60,200 nt of DNA from contig JAFRNK010000128.1 in assembly GCA_017430225.1 (NCBI GenBank), positions 1 to 60,200 on the forward strand, given 5' to 3'. The notes beneath the pieces are model-generated. The model saw nothing but the letters and a program-made list of their open reading frames with translations, ran no database searches and was not told the origin of the DNA. Origin of the DNA: Clostridia bacterium. GTDB lineage: Bacteria; Bacillota; Clostridia; Christensenellales; Aristaeellaceae. Of the stretch, positions 35,440 to 45,029 are shown piece after piece. Positions within the stretch are counted from its first letter, which is position 1. Each line of letters starts with the position of its first letter. A program made the position numbers and the translations under genes.

Positions 35440-36516
35440 TCAGTCTTCTACGCACACGTGCCAGTTGCCATATGGATCCTTGACGGCGCCGGACTGGATG
35501 CCGGTCACGGTGTCATAAAGCTTCTGGCTGACGGGGCCGATGCCGCCATCGCCGACAGTCATGACGTCGTCTTCATAGCGCAGCTTGCCGACGGGGGAGA
35601 TGACCGCGGCGGTGCCGGTGCCGAAGCACTCTTCGAGAGCGCCGGATTTCTGGGCTTCGATCAGCTCATCCACGGAGATACGGCGTTCTTCGACATCGTA
35701 ACCCCAGTCTTTGCACAGGGTGATGACGGAATTGCGGGTAATGCCGGGCAGGATGCTGCCGGAAAGCATCGGCGTGACGATCTTGCCGTTGATCTTGAAG
35801 AAGATGTTCATCGCGCCGACTTCTTCGATATACTTGCGCTCAACGCCGTCCAGCCACAGTACCTGGCTGTAGCCGTCGTCATGAGCCTTGACCTGAGCGA
35901 TCAGGCTGGCCGCATAGTTGCCGCCGGTCTTGGCGAAACCGATACCGCCGCGGACCGCGCGTACATACTCGTCTTCGATCCAGATGCCAACAGGATTGAG
36001 GCCGCTGGCATAATAAGCACCGGAGGGAGCGAGGATGACCATGAACAGGTAGGTCTTGCTGGGAGCAACGCCCAGGAATTCGTCGGTCGCAATAATGAAC
36101 GGGCGCACGTACAAGGAGGTGCCGGGATCCGTGGGGATCCAGTCCTCGTCGACCTTGACCACAGCCTTGATGGCCTGCACGAAATCCTCTTCCGGGATAC
36201 GCGGGATGCAGAGGCGGTCGTTGGAAGCGTTGGCGCGTTTGGCGTTCATGTCAGGGCGGAACAAGTAGGCTTTGCCGTCGACACCTTTGTAGGCTTTCAG
36301 GCCTTCGAACATCGTCTGGCCGTAGTGGAAGACCATGGCGCTGGGCTCCAGGGAGATGGGCTGATAAGGAACGATGCGGGGATCATGCCACCCTTTGCCT
36401 TCGGTGTAGTTCATGATGAACATATGATCGGTGAAAATCTTGCCGAAGCCAAGGGGTTGACCCGGGGCGGGCTTTTGCTTGGGATGCTCGGTGCGCTCGA
36501 TACGGATATTCAGCAT
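35440..36516 (-). CDS. ilvE: Branched-chain amino acid aminotransferase
   Basis: 358 aa. Fold-type IV PLP enzyme that interconverts Leu, Ile and Val with their 2-oxo acids. Visible signatures are VFHYGQTMFEGLKAY, YVRPFIIAT, the Lys region GIGFAKTGGNYAASL and EVGAMNIFF. It is the last gene of the minus-strand unit, 13 bases after the oxidoreductase gamma subunit. In this context it would convert the 2-oxo acid made or consumed by the oxidoreductase into or from an amino acid. Confidence 0.96.
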   Translation of the reverse strand: MLNIRIERTEHPKQKPAPGQPLGFGKIFTDHMFIMNYTEGKGWHDPRIVPYQPISLEPSAMVFHYGQTMFEGLKAYKGVDGKAYLFRPDMNAKRANASNDRLCIPRIPEEDFVQAIKAVVKVDEDWIPTDPGTSLYVRPFIIATDEFLGVAPSKTYLFMVILAPSGAYYASGLNPVGIWIEDEYVRAVRGGIGFAKTGGNYAASLIAQVKAHDDGYSQVLWLDGVERKYIEEVGAMNIFFKINGKIVTPMLSGSILPGITRNSVITLCKDWGYDVEERRISVDELIEAQKSGALEECFGTGTAAVISPVGKLRYEDDVMTVGDGGIGPVSQKLYDTVTGIQSGAVKDPYGNWHVCVED

Positions 36517-36529
36517 GGGTAAGCCTCCT

Positions 36530-37065
36530 TTATGCCTGATAGTTGAGGCCCAGATTCAGGGCTTCGATGTTCTTTTCCAGCAGATCGGCGTGGCGTGCGG
36601 ATACGACCTTCTGCATGGCGGGACGGATCATTTCGTCAGGGATCACATGGGTGTGCGCAATCACGTGACCCATCAGAATCATATTAGCCAGGGTATCATA
36701 ACCCTTTTCGGTGGAAATCGTGGTCGCGGGAATGGGGAAGACCTTGACGTCGTCGCGCTTCACCGGCCGGTTGACCAGGGAACTGTCCACGAAGATGCAG
36801 CCGCCAGCAGGGACTTCGTTCTCGTATTTTTCGAGCGAAGGCAGGTTCATGGCAATCAGGATGTCAGGACGGCCGACGATGGGCGAACCGACCTGGGTGT
36901 CGCTCAGAATGACCGAGCAGTTGGCCGTGCCGCCGCGCATTTCCGGACCGTAAGAAGGCAGCCAGGAGACGTTCCGGCCCTGAAGCAGGCCGGCGTAAGC
37001 GAGGAATTTACCGGCAAAGAGGATGCCCTGGCCGCCGAAACCGGCGATCAAAACCTGAGTCGTAC

Positions 37066-37069
<4 letters not shown>
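36530..37069 (-). CDS. 2-oxoacid:ferredoxin oxidoreductase gamma subunit
   Basis: 179 aa. GFGGQGILFAGKFLAYAG and PSYGPEMRGGTANCSVILSD are the signature of the POR/KOR gamma domain. Together with the alpha, beta and delta genes it forms the oxidoreductase that interconverts 2-oxo acid + CoA and acyl-CoA + CO2 using ferredoxin. Start overlaps the beta subunit stop (ATGA). Substrate class (2-oxoglutarate versus branched-chain 2-oxo acid) cannot be settled from this subunit. Confidence 0.92.
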
Positions 37070-37814
<745 letters not shown>

Positions 37815-37818
<4 letters not shown>

Positions 37819-38882
37819 GCCTGCTTACCTCCCTCATTGGCTTTGACGATTGCGGCGACGACTTCGTCCGGAGTAGGAATCATACCGCCGGTACGGCAGC
37901 AGAGACTGACGGGCTTGCAGCATTCGATGGAAAGCTTGACATCTTCGATCATCTGGCCCATGTTGAGCTCGACAGATACGAAGGCTTTGCACTGATCTGC
38001 AGCGGTTTTCAGAGCTTTCTCCGGGAACGGCCACAGGGTGATCGGACGGATCATACCAGCCTTGATGCCCATCGCACGGGCGGTATCGACCGCGTTCTGG
38101 CTGACACGGGCCGCGATGCCGAACGCGACGACGCAGATTTCGGCGTCATCCATCAGGTAGCTTTCGCTCATCTGTTCGGTTTCACGGATGATATCATAGC
38201 GCTTGAAACGCTCGAGGTTCCATTCCTCCAGTTCATGCGGAGCCAGCGCGAGGGAATTGATGATGTTGGGTTTGCGCTTTCCTTCGGTACCGGTCAGCGC
38301 CCATGGCTTGTCGATCGTTTCCGCACTGCGTTCCGGCAGGGCGACGGGCTCCATCATCTGGCCCATCGTACCGTCTGCCAGGAGCATGCAGGGAATACGG
38401 TACTTTTCGCTCATGTCAAAGCCCTTGAAAACGAGGTCCGCCATCTCCTGTACGGAATTCGGAGCGAGCACCAGCAGGTGGTAGTCGCCGTGACCGCCGC
38501 CGCGGGTCGCCTGGAAATAGTCGGACTGGGAAGGCTGAATGCCGCCCAAGCCCGGGCCGCCGCGCTGGACATTGACGATCAGGCCGGGCAGGTCACAGCC
38601 GGCCATGTAGGAAATGCCTTCGCTCTTCAGCGAGATTCCGGGGCTCGAAGAGGATGTCATGGAGCGTTTGCCCGCGGCCGCGGCACCGATGACCATGTTG
38701 ATCGCGGCGATCTCGCTTTCAGCCTGCAGGAAGGTGCCGCCGATTCTCGGCATGCGTTTTGCCATGTAGGCCGCCACCTCGGTCTGCGGGGTGATCGGAT
38801 AGCCGAAGTAGTGCCTGCAGCCGGCCATGATGGCGGCTTCGGCGAGGGCTTCGTTGCCTTTCATCAGGATTTTCTCAGCCAT
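37815..38882 (-). CDS. 2-oxoacid:ferredoxin oxidoreductase alpha subunit
   Basis: 355 aa. The opening GNEALAEAAIMAGCRHYFGYPITPQTE, SSPGISLKSEGISYMAG and PGLIVNVQRGGPGLGG are POR/KOR/VOR alpha signatures. ATG 38882 was preferred to the in-frame GTG at 38888 because GAGG is better spaced. It is downstream of the delta (ferredoxin) gene in a D-A-B-C order common in Clostridia and methanogens. The database name VorB is often used for this subunit. Confidence 0.93.
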
Positions 38883-38891
38883 GTTCACACC

Positions 38892-39098
38892 TCACTTTTC
38901 TACGGTAATCACGCAGTCGGGGCACATCGTCGCGCAGAAGGCGCAGGCAATGCACTTGGACTGGTCGGTCATCTGTGCCGGATGATGACCTTTCTGGTTG
39001 ATCTCATCCCGGCTGAGTTCCAGGATGCCTTTCGGGCAGGCCGCAATGCACAGTCCGCAGCCTTTGCACAGGTCTTTCTTGAATGTTACTTTCGCCAT
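38892..39098 (-). CDS. 2-oxoacid:ferredoxin oxidoreductase delta subunit (2x 4Fe-4S ferredoxin)
   Basis: 68 aa. Two CxxCxxCxxxCP clusters (CKGCGLCIAACP and CIACAFCATMCP) bind two 4Fe-4S centres and pass electrons between the catalytic subunits and ferredoxin. First gene of the four-subunit set. Confidence 0.93.
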   Translation of the reverse strand: MAKVTFKKDLCKGCGLCIAACPKGILELSRDEINQKGHHPAQMTDQSKCIACAFCATMCPDCVITVEK

Positions 39099-39110
39099 TG
39101 CAGAACTCCT

Positions 39111-39779
39111 TCACCAAATGGTTTTCTGAAGTGTCATGGGAAAAATCTCTCCAATATTCTGAGGCAGGAGCGGAGCAAGGTCGCTCCGGACTGCCGTGAA
39201 GAGCAAGGGCAGGCCGCTGATCCCGCACAGCTCCTGTACGACGGGAAGAGCGTCAAGGATCGTCTTGGGGGTAGTTTCACGCCCGAGGTTGGTATTGTGG
39301 ACGATGCCGGTAAACGGCAGGCCGCAGGCGGTTTCAATCTCGCGCATGATCGTCATGGCGCTCTGCGCGTTACGGGTCAGCGGGCGGGAACGGTTGAAGA
39401 CGAATAGCAGGTCGTAGTCGTTTTCCTCGGAGATAGCCGGCATATAGCGGCCCAGCGCGAGGGCGCCGCGGTCGTCCCCGCCGATATCCATGACGGCAAA
39501 GGTCTTTCGGTCCTCAGTCAGGGAATACATTTCCTGTGGCAGAGCCGGTACGTCGACATTGCTGTTCGCGTAAGCCGAAGCGATGACTCTTATGCCGGCT
39601 TTCTCCAGTTCCGCCTGCGAATCCTTGGCGCGGTAATAAGGATTGACGATGTCCAGGTCACCGATCGCGACCGGTTTGCCAAGGGAACGCAGGTAAAGCG
39701 CGTAGTTGACCGCGATGTTGGTTTTGCCGCTGCCGTAATGCCCGGCGAAAAGGGTGACACGTTTGATTCTCATGGGCAT
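39111..39779 (-). CDS. P-loop NTPase (CobQ/MinD-like) in the oxidoreductase operon
   Basis: 222 aa. The deviant Walker A GHYGSGKTNIAVNYA is followed by VAIGDLDIVNPYYRAKD and MDIGGDDRGA, features of ParA/MinD-type SIMIBI ATPases. Such proteins can insert metal centres or localise partners. The gene directly follows the first ligase gene (start adjoins its stop) and precedes the oxidoreductase delta subunit, so it may help assemble or regulate the oxidoreductase; this is inference. No strong ribosome binding site is visible, suggesting translational coupling. Confidence 0.8.
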   Translation of the reverse strand: MPMRIKRVTLFAGHYGSGKTNIAVNYALYLRSLGKPVAIGDLDIVNPYYRAKDSQAELEKAGIRVIASAYANSNVDVPALPQEMYSLTEDRKTFAVMDIGGDDRGALALGRYMPAISEENDYDLLFVFNRSRPLTRNAQSAMTIMREIETACGLPFTGIVHNTNLGRETTPKTILDALPVVQELCGISGLPLLFTAVRSDLAPLLPQNIGEIFPMTLQKTIW

Positions 39780-42062
39780 TTACAGCTGGTTGCGCTGGAT
39801 CTTGCCGGAAGTCGTCTTGGGCAGGCTGTCCCGGAATACGACGATGCGCGGGTACTTGTATGGCGCGGTGTGGGACTTGACGTAATCCTGGATCTCCTTC
39901 TTCAGGTCCTCAGAAGCCTCAGTGCCCTTGGTCAGCACGATGCTCGCCTTGACCACCTGGCCGCGGACTTCGTCCGGCGCGGCGGAAACGCCGCATTCGA
40001 GGACGTAGGGCAGTTCCATGATGACGTTCTCGATCTCGAACGGACCAATGCGGTAGCCGCTGGACTTGATGACGTCGTCGATGCGGCTCACGTACCAGTA
40101 GTACCCGTCTTCATCCTTGTACGCTACGTCACCGGTGTGGTAGAGTCCGTTGCGGAACGTTTCTGCGGTCTTTTCCGGATCACGGTAGTATTCCTTGACC
40201 AGGCCGTTCGGATGGCCTTTGTCCATTCGGATGCAAATCTCGCCGGCGGTGCCGATCGGTACGGGATGGCCGTCCGGATCGAAGATATCGATATCGTAAC
40301 TGGCGACGGGCTTGCCCATGGAACCGAGCTTCGGGGTCATGCCGACCGTGTTTGCGACCAATACCGTGCCTTCCGACTGACCGAAGCCTTCCATGATGCT
40401 CAGGCCGGTCGCTTCCTGGAAGCGGCGAAATACTTCAGGATTCAGCGCTTCGCCTGCTGTTGTCATATGCTTGACGGAGGACAGGTCATATTTCATGATG
40501 TCTTCTTTGATCATCATGCGCAGCATGGTGGGCGGCGCGCAGAAAGTGGTGATGTTGTACTTGGCGAACATCGGCAGGATCTTGTCAGCGTGGAAGCGGT
40601 CGAAGTCGTAGATGAACAAAGGCGCTTCGCACAGCCATTGCCCGTAGAGCTTACCCCACATGGACTTGGCCCAGCCTGTGTCCGAAATGGAAAGGTGCAG
40701 GCCGTTGGGATCCACCTGGTGCCAGTAATGGGCGGTGACGAAATGGCCCAGCGGGTATTTGTAGGTATGCACCGCGATCTTCGGGTATCCGGAGGTGCCG
40801 GACGTGAAGAACATCAGCATATTGTCGTCACCGCCGGGAGCGTCTTCGGGACGGTCGTAGTGGCTGGAGAAAACCTTATATTCCTGATCAAAGGAATGCC
40901 AGCCTTCGCGTTCGCCGTTGACGATGATTTTGATGAGCGAGAAATTGTACTGTTCGGACGCTTTGTCCGCTTCGTCGGTCACGTGACCGTCGGCGGTGCA
41001 GATAATGGCACTCACACCTGCCGCCTGATAACGGTAGGCGATGTCTTTTTCCAACAGCTGGTTCGGGGCGAGAATGACGACAGCGCCAAGTTTGTGCAGG
41101 GCGTTGATAATGAACCAGAACTGGTAATGCCGCTTCAGGATGAGCATGACCTTATCGCCGCGCCGGATACCGAGATTCCGGAAATAATTGACAGCGCGGT
41201 TGCTCTCTTTGCGGACGTCGTTGAAAGTAAAGCGGCGCTCGGTGCCGTCCTCGCTGACGTGCAGGAAGGCCAGTTTGTCCGGGTCTTTCCTCGCGATCGC
41301 GTCGACGACGTCGAATGCGAAATTGAAATGTTCGTCGTTCTTGTAGCTGAGGCTCAGGAGCGCGCCGTGCTCGTCCTCGACAGGCGTGATATAGTCTTCA
41401 TAGACGCGGTGCTGGTCGTCGGTACGGCGGCTGCCGGTCATCTCCTGCGCCTGGCCGCTGCGGTGCGCGATGTATTCCGTCGGGTTTAGGACGACCGCGT
41501 AGAATTCACAGTCTTCGCCGCCGACAGCGATCATGCCGTGAGGCGTGCTCGAATCGTAATAAATCGTATCGCCCGGGCCGAGTACTTCCTGATGGGTACC
41601 GACCTGAACGCGAAGATGGCCGCTGATGACCAGGTCAAATTCCTGGCCGTCGTGGGTGGTCAGGGGGATTTCCTGCCGCTGGGCGGACTCATCGTAATTC
41701 GCTACGGTATACAGCGGTTCGGCAATACGGTTTTTATAGGAGGACGCCATATTATAATAGGTCATCCCGTGGGCCTTCTCGATGCGCTGTCCGTCACCCG
41801 CGCGGGTGAGGGCGTAGGTCGTCAGCGTCGGGCTGCTGCCCTGGATCAGGTCCGTAACGTCCACGCCGAACGCCAGTGCGCAGCGGTAGAGGAAAGCGAA
41901 GTTCAGGTCGCTCTCACCGGATTCGCACTTCAGGTATTCAGCGGCGGTCACGCCGGTTTTTTCTGCCATCTGGGCAGGACTCAGGCCTTCGACCTGGCGC
42001 AGTTCCCGAATACGGGACGCCATTTCACGGATGGTCAAATCCAGCCCGGTGATGTTGTTCAT
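39780..42062 (-). CDS. XRE-cupin-AMP-forming acyl-CoA ligase fusion, copy 1
   Basis: 760 aa. Residues about 10-73 are an XRE helix-turn-helix (LSPAQMAEKTGVTAAEYLKCE). Residues about 115-195 are a cupin (HDGQEFDLVISG, GDTIYYDSSTPHGMIA). From about 225 an ANL ligase of the medium-chain/branched acyl-CoA synthetase type has FTSGTSGYPK, EGFGQSEGT, YHTGDVAY, SRIDDVIKSSGYRIGPFE and PKTTSGKIQR with the catalytic Lys. It would activate a carboxylic acid to acyl-CoA. ATG 42062 follows AAAGG downstream of a T-box leader. It heads the group with the oxidoreductase and IlvE. Confidence 0.92.
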   Translation of the reverse strand: MNNITGLDLTIREMASRIRELRQVEGLSPAQMAEKTGVTAAEYLKCESGESDLNFAFLYRCALAFGVDVTDLIQGSSPTLTTYALTRAGDGQRIEKAHGMTYYNMASSYKNRIAEPLYTVANYDESAQRQEIPLTTHDGQEFDLVISGHLRVQVGTHQEVLGPGDTIYYDSSTPHGMIAVGGEDCEFYAVVLNPTEYIAHRSGQAQEMTGSRRTDDQHRVYEDYITPVEDEHGALLSLSYKNDEHFNFAFDVVDAIARKDPDKLAFLHVSEDGTERRFTFNDVRKESNRAVNYFRNLGIRRGDKVMLILKRHYQFWFIINALHKLGAVVILAPNQLLEKDIAYRYQAAGVSAIICTADGHVTDEADKASEQYNFSLIKIIVNGEREGWHSFDQEYKVFSSHYDRPEDAPGGDDNMLMFFTSGTSGYPKIAVHTYKYPLGHFVTAHYWHQVDPNGLHLSISDTGWAKSMWGKLYGQWLCEAPLFIYDFDRFHADKILPMFAKYNITTFCAPPTMLRMMIKEDIMKYDLSSVKHMTTAGEALNPEVFRRFQEATGLSIMEGFGQSEGTVLVANTVGMTPKLGSMGKPVASYDIDIFDPDGHPVPIGTAGEICIRMDKGHPNGLVKEYYRDPEKTAETFRNGLYHTGDVAYKDEDGYYWYVSRIDDVIKSSGYRIGPFEIENVIMELPYVLECGVSAAPDEVRGQVVKASIVLTKGTEASEDLKKEIQDYVKSHTAPYKYPRIVVFRDSLPKTTSGKIQRNQL

Positions 42063-42086
42063 ACTTGCTGCCTTTCCGGGACGAAT

Positions 42087-42124
42087 AAAAACCCGCCCCA
42101 AAGAAATCCTTCTTTGAGACGGGT
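42087..42124 (-). terminator. Terminator of T-box leader 1
   Basis: Stem ACCCGTCTCAAAGA / TCTTTGGGGCGGGT (with wobbles), followed by TTTTT on the minus strand. It competes with the antiterminator at 42132-42144. Confidence 0.85.
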
Positions 42125-42360
42125 AGAATGCCCGCGGTACCACTCAAATTGCGCTTTCGCGCCACTCACATTCCCGGATAAATCCGGAATGTTAAGCCTT
42201 CACGCGGCCAAACGGGAAAGGTCTACTGATCCGGAATACCGGACGTTCTTCTTTCCGACTCGGAAGCGACGGCCTTCGGCACGCTCAGACGGCTTTTCAG
42301 CTGCCGCCGTCTCTCTGCGTGAGCGCTGCGCCTGTGCCCTCTTCGTCACAGTCTTTACAG
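42087..42360 (-). promoter_or_regulatory. T-box leader 1 (upstream of ligase copy 1)
   Basis: Minus-strand leader with the T-box antiterminator core AGTGGTACCGCGG (42132-42144). Stem I has an AGAGAG element (42311-42316), a GAAG/CTTCCGAG kink-turn-like base and a TGAGCG stem. The candidate specifier lies in 42267-42277: GCC (Ala, 42271-42273) by alignment with leader 2, or GTC (Val, 42268-42270) in a shifted register. TGGT fits a tRNA ending ACCA. No good -35 is seen. Confidence 0.88.
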
Positions 42361-42413
42361 GACAATATGATAACACGTATCTCGAAAGAAGATTGTTTTT
42401 ATTTTGTACTTTA

Positions 42414-44678
42414 TCAGAGCAGATTCCGCTGGATCTTACCAGAGATCGTCTTGGGCAGGCTGTCGCGGAAAACGACGATGCGCGGATACTTGTACGGCGC
42501 GGTATGGGTCTTGACGTAGTTCTGGATATCCTTCTTCAGTTCTTCCGTGCCTTCCGTGCCCTTGGTGAGGACGATGCTCGCCTTGACGACCTGGCCGCGT
42601 ACCGGGTCAGGCGCGGCGTTCACACCGCATTCAAGCACATAGGGGAGTTCCATAATGACGTTTTCGATCTCGAACGGTCCGATGCGGTAACCGCTGGACT
42701 TGATGACGTCGTCCACGCGGCCGACATACCAGAAGTACCCGTCTTCATCGCGCCATGCAGTATCGCCGGTGTGGTACATACCGTCATGCCAGACTGCTTT
42801 GGTATGCTCTTCATCCCGGTAGTAGCCCTTGAAGAGGCCGCAGGGAACGCCGCGGTCCGTGCGGATGACAATCTCGCCGGTCTCGCCGACCGCCACGGGC
42901 TGTCCGTTTTCGTCGACGATATCGACGTCGTACATGGGGGAAGGTTTGCCCATCGCGCCGGGCCGGGACTGCATGCCGCAGAAGGTGCCCACGGTCAGTG
43001 TCGTTTCGGTCTGGCCGAAGCCTTCCATGATGCTCAACCCGGTCGTCTCACGGATAATGCGGTGCACTTCCGGGTTCAGGGCCTCACCGGCGGTGGTCAT
43101 GTTGCGAATGGAACTCAGGTTGTACTGGGAGATGTCCTCACGGATCAGCATGCGCAGCATGGTCGGCGGCGCACAGAAGGTGGTGATGTGGTAACGCGCG
43201 AACATGGGCAGGATGCTATGCGCGTCAAAGCGGTCGAAATCGTAGACGAAGACAGCGCCTTCGCACAGCCACTGGCCGTAGAACTTGCCCCAGAGCGCCT
43301 TGCCCCAGCCGGTTTCGGAAATGGTGAAGTGCAGGCCGTCGCGTTCGCACTGGTGCCAGTAGCGAGCGGTCATGTAATGGCCGAGAGCATACTTGTAGGA
43401 ATGTTCAGCGATCTTCGGATATCCTGTTGTGCCGCTGGTGAAGAACATCAGCGCGGAATCGTCGCCGCAGGGGGCGTCGTCCTTGCGATCGAAATGGCTG
43501 CTGAAAAGCGTATACTCCTGGTCGAAGTCGTGCCAGCCTTCACGAGTGCCGCCTACCAGCACCTTGGTCTTCAGAGTCGGACAGCTGTTTGCGGCAGCGT
43601 CAACGTTATCGGCTGCTTTGCCTTTCGCGGTGCAGACGATGGCCGACACGCCTGCAGCGTTGAATCTGTACTCGTAATCGTGCACCTGGAGCTGATCGGT
43701 CGCCGGGATCGCGATGGCTCCAAGCTTGTGCAGTGCGAGCATGGAGAACCAGAACTGGTAGTGCCGGCGCAGGACCAGCATGACACGGTCACCGCGCTTG
43801 ATGCCAAGGGACTTAAAGTAGTTTGCGGTCTGGCTGGAAGCGCGCTTGATATCCGAATAGCTGAAACGGCGTTCGGTCATATCCTCCGAAATGTGGAGCA
43901 GGGCCAGTTTGTCGGGATAAGTGCGGGCGATCCGGTCAACCGTGTCAAAGGCGAAGTTGTATTTATCCGCATTGGTGAAAGTGATGTCGGTCGGCGTGCC
44001 GTCCGGCGTCTCGGAGCAATGGATGAAATCCTCACAGAGCAGCCGTTCGCTGGTGCGGGCGCGCACGATCGTGCGGCTCATTTCCTCGGTTTCGGTGGTC
44101 TCACCGGACAGGATCATCGCGAGGAACGAGCAGGGAGCGCCGTTGACCGCGATCATGCCGTGCGGGGTGCTGGAATCGTAAAGGATGGAGTCGCCGGCGT
44201 TCAGGATCTCAACGTGGCTGCCGACCTGGACTTTGAGGCTGCCCGAAAGAATGTAGTCGAATTCCTGCCCGCCGTGCACGTCGGTATGGATCGGTTTGTG
44301 CTGCTGATCCTCGTCGTATTCGTAGCATACGAAATAGGGTTCAGCCAGCTTTCCGCTGAAACGCGGCGCGAGGTCTCGGATCAGGATACCGTCGTCATCG
44401 ACGGTCGTGCGGCCCTGGCCACCCCGGGTGACCTGGTAATGACGGAGCATGGGGGCGCGGCCCTCCAGAAGTTCCGCCATATCGACGTCAAACGCCAGCG
44501 CGCAGTTATGGATAAAGGAGAAGGGAAGATCCTGTTTGCCCTGTTCGTAGTTCAGATACTCTTTGACAGTCAGGCCGGTCATTCCCGCCGCTTCTTCCGG
44601 ACTGATGCCAAGTACAGTACGCAGCTCATGAATTCGTTCACCGACCTCTGTCAGCCGTTTTTCTACAGTTTCAACCAT
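42414..44678 (-). CDS. XRE-cupin-AMP-forming acyl-CoA ligase fusion, copy 2
   Basis: 754 aa. Same order as copy 1: XRE helix-turn-helix (about 10-75; ISPEEAAGMTGLTVKEYLNYE), cupin with GDSILYDSSTPHGMIA (about 160-175), then an ANL ligase with FTSGTTGYPK, EGFGQTETT, YHTGDTAW, GRVDDVIKSSGYRIGPFE and PKTISGKIQR. The last 80 residues are nearly identical to copy 1 while the XRE and cupin parts differ more, so the copies are an old tandem duplication that included the T-box leader. ATG 44678 has AGGAG eight bases upstream. Acid substrate unknown. Confidence 0.92.
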   Translation of the reverse strand: MVETVEKRLTEVGERIHELRTVLGISPEEAAGMTGLTVKEYLNYEQGKQDLPFSFIHNCALAFDVDMAELLEGRAPMLRHYQVTRGGQGRTTVDDDGILIRDLAPRFSGKLAEPYFVCYEYDEDQQHKPIHTDVHGGQEFDYILSGSLKVQVGSHVEILNAGDSILYDSSTPHGMIAVNGAPCSFLAMILSGETTETEEMSRTIVRARTSERLLCEDFIHCSETPDGTPTDITFTNADKYNFAFDTVDRIARTYPDKLALLHISEDMTERRFSYSDIKRASSQTANYFKSLGIKRGDRVMLVLRRHYQFWFSMLALHKLGAIAIPATDQLQVHDYEYRFNAAGVSAIVCTAKGKAADNVDAAANSCPTLKTKVLVGGTREGWHDFDQEYTLFSSHFDRKDDAPCGDDSALMFFTSGTTGYPKIAEHSYKYALGHYMTARYWHQCERDGLHFTISETGWGKALWGKFYGQWLCEGAVFVYDFDRFDAHSILPMFARYHITTFCAPPTMLRMLIREDISQYNLSSIRNMTTAGEALNPEVHRIIRETTGLSIMEGFGQTETTLTVGTFCGMQSRPGAMGKPSPMYDVDIVDENGQPVAVGETGEIVIRTDRGVPCGLFKGYYRDEEHTKAVWHDGMYHTGDTAWRDEDGYFWYVGRVDDVIKSSGYRIGPFEIENVIMELPYVLECGVNAAPDPVRGQVVKASIVLTKGTEGTEELKKDIQNYVKTHTAPYKYPRIVVFRDSLPKTISGKIQRNLL

Positions 44679-44694
44679 GTGCTCCGCTCCTTTC

Positions 44695-44732
44695 AAAAAA
44701 TGAACCCGTCTCAATGACAGCATTGAGACGGG
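44695..44732 (-). terminator. Terminator of T-box leader 2
   Basis: Perfect 12-bp stem CCCGTCTCAATG/CATTGAGACGGG, 4-nt loop, then TTCATTTTTTG on the minus strand. Confidence 0.9.
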
Positions 44733-44957
44733 ATTAACCCGCGGTACCACTCAACTTGCACTTACGTGCCACTCACGCTCCAACAAGCGTTATGCACTGA
44801 CGCGGCATTCACGGATCGGACTACTTGAAATCGTTCGCTCGATCGGCTCGGAAGGGATAAGCCTGAGACACCGTCTGTCTGCTCGCACCACCCGCAGACT
44901 CTCTGGAAGCCGGGAAACGTCTCTGCCGTCTTCGTCACAGCCTTTGCTATGAACTTG
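44695..44957 (-). promoter_or_regulatory. T-box leader 2 (upstream of ligase copy 2)
   Basis: Minus-strand T-box core AGTGGTACCGCGG at 44739-44751. Stem I has GACGAAG and CTTCCGAG (44847-44854) bracketing the specifier loop, a GAGAC/GTCTC stem and AGAGAG (44899-44904). The loop sequence AGGCTTATCC (44855-44864) gives CTT (Leu, 44859-44861) as best codon because a purine follows; Ile (ATC) is less fitting. TGGT implies a discriminator A. Confidence 0.9.
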
Positions 44958-44981
44958 ATGTGGATGATAGCATGAACTTGA
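44949..44981. repeat. Direct repeat ATGAACTTGA flanking the -10 box
   Basis: Two exact 10-bp copies, 44949-44958 and 44972-44981, 23 bp apart on centre, on either side of the -10 of the ligase copy 2 promoter. The arrangement suits binding of a dimeric regulator on one helix face; the ligase's own XRE domain is a candidate. Confidence 0.6.
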
Positions 44982-44992
44982 CTTTTCGTCAA
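44964..44992 (-). promoter_or_regulatory. Promoter for T-box leader 2 and the ligase-oxidoreductase cluster
   Basis: Minus-strand TTGACG (44987-44992), 17-nt spacer, TATCAT (44964-44969). Confidence 0.7.
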
Positions 44993-45029
44993 TAGGAAAA
45001 CAATGAAAAATCAGAAAAAACAATCTGGT

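Noticed and set aside
41538-44717. Long plus-strand open frame opposite the two ligase genes
   Set aside because: It is the mirror of two real genes and runs through both T-box leader 1 and the intergenic gap; no recognisable domain.
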